DNA from: Bacteroidota bacterium
GTDB taxonomy: Bacteria; Bacteroidota; Bacteroidia; B-17B0; B-17BO
Assembly (NCBI GenBank): GCA_947462425.1
Contig: CANHPI010000002.1
Location: 1 to 26,076 of the forward strand
Direction of reading: 5' to 3'
Length of the DNA: 26,076 nucleotides
Shown one piece after another: positions 24,749-26,076 of this stretch (position 1 is the first letter of the stretch; each line of letters starts with the position of its first letter). The notes beneath the pieces are model-generated. The model was given only the letters and a program-made list of their open reading frames with translations, ran no database searches and was not told where the DNA came from. Made by a program: the position numbers and the translations under genes.

Positions 24749-25729
24749 TTAGTTTTGATTAGCTTTAAATTTTTTAACCGCTTCAATTAGTTTTGGAATA
24801 ATCGTAAATGCATCTCCAACAATACCATAATCAGCCGACTTAAAGAAAGGAGCTTCCTTGTCTGTATTAATAACAACAATTGTTTTACTTCCGTTAACTC
24901 CAGCTAAATGTTGAATTGCTCCAGAAATACCAATGGCAATATATAAATTTGGACGAATAGCTACTCCTGTTTGTCCAACGTGTTCATGATGAGGTCTCCA
25001 ATGCATATCTGCAACGGGACGAGAACAGGCAGTAGTTGCATTTAACGCTTTTGCTAATTCTTCAACCATACCCCAATTTTCAGGACCTTTTAATCCACGT
25101 CCGGCAGAAACAACCAATTCAGCTTCAGGTAATGGAACCATTCCTGCAACGTCAGTTGATTTTTTTTCTTTTACTATAATTTTAGAATTTACCCCGCTTA
25201 AATCTGCTGAAAAATCAACTATTGTAGAAGAGTTGTCTCCTAATTTTACAGGGAAAGAATTTGGTAATAAAGAAATAATTTTTACATCGCTATTTATAGA
25301 ATAAACAGCAGTTGCTTTACCAGAAAATACGTTTTTCTTTACTTCTAAACTTGTACCATTTACTATAGGAAAATCTACAGCACCTGCCACTAAGCCTGCT
25401 TTTAAACGAGCAGATAAGCGTGGAGCAACCGCCTTTCCTGTAATGTCAAATGAAAATACAATTATTTTTGAACCTTCTGCTTTTACAGCTTGTTCAACTA
25501 CGGTAGAAACTAACATACTATCTAATGATGAAAGAGCATCATTTTTAACCGATAAGATTTTTTTTGCTCCTGCTTTTCCAATTTCTTCTAATTGATTTGC
25601 ATCAGCATTAATAGCAATTGCTGTAACGCTAGAGCCAGTTAATTCTGCAATTTTAGAGGCATAATTTACAGCTTCTAAAGATGCCTTTTTTACTTTTCCT
25701 TTATTTATTTCTGTATATACTAATATCAT
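24749..25729 (-). CDS. etfA: Electron transfer flavoprotein subunit alpha (FixB/EtfA)
   Basis: The product has 326 residues, the usual length. The N-terminal ~190 residues form the ETF adenine-nucleotide-hydrolase-like domain. The FAD-binding C-terminal domain carries the expected motifs: GRGLKGPENWG (210-220), the segment SRPVADMHW and 'HHEHVGQTG' (236-255), GISGAIQHLAG (267-277) and the segment 'NTDKEAPFFKSADYGIVGD' (288-306). ETF is a soluble heterodimer that accepts electrons from acyl-CoA and other dehydrogenases and passes them to the quinone pool. The partner subunit gene etfB lies immediately upstream on the same strand, separated by 83 bases that contain short repeats. Confidence 0.97.
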   Translation of the reverse strand: MILVYTEINKGKVKKASLEAVNYASKIAELTGSSVTAIAINADANQLEEIGKAGAKKILSVKNDALSSLDSMLVSTVVEQAVKAEGSKIIVFSFDITGKAVAPRLSARLKAGLVAGAVDFPIVNGTSLEVKKNVFSGKATAVYSINSDVKIISLLPNSFPVKLGDNSSTIVDFSADLSGVNSKIIVKEKKSTDVAGMVPLPEAELVVSAGRGLKGPENWGMVEELAKALNATTACSRPVADMHWRPHHEHVGQTGVAIRPNLYIAIGISGAIQHLAGVNGSKTIVVINTDKEAPFFKSADYGIVGDAFTIIPKLIEAVKKFKANQN

Positions 25730-25738
25730 TTTATTAAG

Positions 25739-25791
25739 TTTTTAGTTGTTGGTTTTTAGTTTTTAGTTGAGGATTGTTTTCAAACAACTAA
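25739..25791. repeat. Short TTTTTAGTT repeats and hairpin between etfB and etfA
   Basis: Three copies of TTTTTAGTT occur at 25739-25747, 25753-25761 and 25760-25768 (AACTAAAAA on the coding strand), the last two overlapping. The flanks TTAGTTGTT (25742-25750) and AACAACTAA (25783-25791) are complementary, and TTGTTT/AAACAA (25774-25787) form a smaller nested hairpin. This fills most of the 83-base gap. Similar AACTAAAAACT-type spacers are common between genes in Bacteroidota genomes. It could be a transcript-processing or attenuation structure. Confidence 0.6.
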
Positions 25792-25812
25792 TAACTCATG
25801 TCGAATAACTTT

Positions 25813-26076
25813 TTAAATAACTTTCGCCTCAGTATGTAGTAAGTTTACTAACTCATCTATATGATTTTCATCAATCATTTTACAAGTTGTTCTGCCTGCT
25901 GATAATGTGTAAGATTTTATGTTTGTAAGCTTGCCAGAGCCACTTGCAGGAATAACGGTTAACGGTTTAGTACGTGCGCTCATAATCCCTTTCATATTTG
26001 GAATACGTTGTTCTGCCATTCCTTTTGAGCAAGAAATCACTAAAGGTAATTCAGCTTCCACTATTTGAGTTCCGCC
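25813..26076 (-). CDS. etfB: Electron transfer flavoprotein subunit beta (FixA/EtfB), C-terminal 87 residues only
   Basis: The frame is open to the window edge on the minus strand, so the start is outside. The visible residues begin GGTQIVEAELPLVISCSKGM, then AEQRIPNMKGIMSARTKPL, the conserved C-terminal part of EtfB that wraps around EtfA and holds the AMP. An internal GTG at 26061 is a Val codon, not a start. It forms an operon with etfA and probably the BFN gene downstream. Confidence 0.95.
   Translation of the reverse strand, partial: GGTQIVEAELPLVISCSKGMAEQRIPNMKGIMSARTKPLTVIPASGSGKLTNIKSYTLSAGRTTCKMIDENHIDELVNLLHTEAKVI

Noticed and set aside
1..26076. CRISPR arrays, IS elements, prophage genes, tRNA or rRNA genes
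   Set aside because: Looked for by eye on both strands; no regularly spaced direct repeats, transposase or integrase motifs, tRNA cloverleaf or rRNA sequence was recognised.

Overview
The window is AT-rich DNA (roughly 30 % G+C by eye) from a member of the Bacteroidota, most likely a Flavobacteriales-like or related gliding/T9SS lineage. The evidence is a complete porV-porU pair of the type IX secretion system (T9SS), a secreted cargo protein ending in a type B T9SS sorting domain, DUF4292 and DUF3109 proteins, near absence of Shine-Dalgarno sequences, and promoter-like TAnnTTTG boxes. No rRNA, tRNA, CRISPR array, insertion sequence or prophage was seen. Genes are densely packed: no gap without a gene exceeds about 160 bases, and the larger gaps are described under their neighbouring features.

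Layout, left to right. (1) 1-1419: 3' part of a large repetitive secreted adhesin-like protein with a T9SS type B C-terminal domain, closed by a clear intrinsic terminator. (2) 1532-2665: an isolated multi-pass membrane protein, perhaps a GT-C-like glycosyltransferase. (3) 2815-8936: porV and an unusually long porU, translationally coupled, ending in a 14-bp hairpin that covers the porU stop codon. (4) 9024-11778: gltX, tadA and a short-chain dehydrogenase in a tight run. (5) 11934-16927: a sugar-phosphate nucleotidyltransferase followed by three overlapping envelope genes: a TPR lipoprotein, a DUF4292 lipoprotein and an EnvC-like murein hydrolase activator. (6) 17061-19050, minus strand: a three-gene operon starting with an exported YidD-like protein, followed by two related proteins that each have a signal peptide, a helical N-terminal part and a hydrophobic 'PGxG' C-terminal domain. 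(7) 19101-23347, plus strand, divergent from region 6: a secreted MORN/LamG-like/trypsin-like protease, an outer-membrane barrel-like protein and a 583-residue exported protein of unknown function. (8) 23506-26076: a DUF3109 cysteine-cluster protein converging on a bifunctional-nuclease (BFN/UVR) gene, then etfA and the 3' end of etfB.

Functionally the window is dominated by the cell envelope: protein export and surface anchoring (PorV/PorU and their probable cargo), peptidoglycan and lipoprotein functions (TPR, DUF4292, EnvC-like), and a divergent pair of uncharacterised envelope operons (17061-23347). Housekeeping genes for tRNA charging and editing, nucleotide-sugar synthesis and electron transfer sit between them.

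The best candidate for an undescribed system is the exported YidD-like operon with its divergent protease/outer-membrane operon. The homology of the YidD-like protein rests on exact cysteine spacing; any joint function of the genes is inference.
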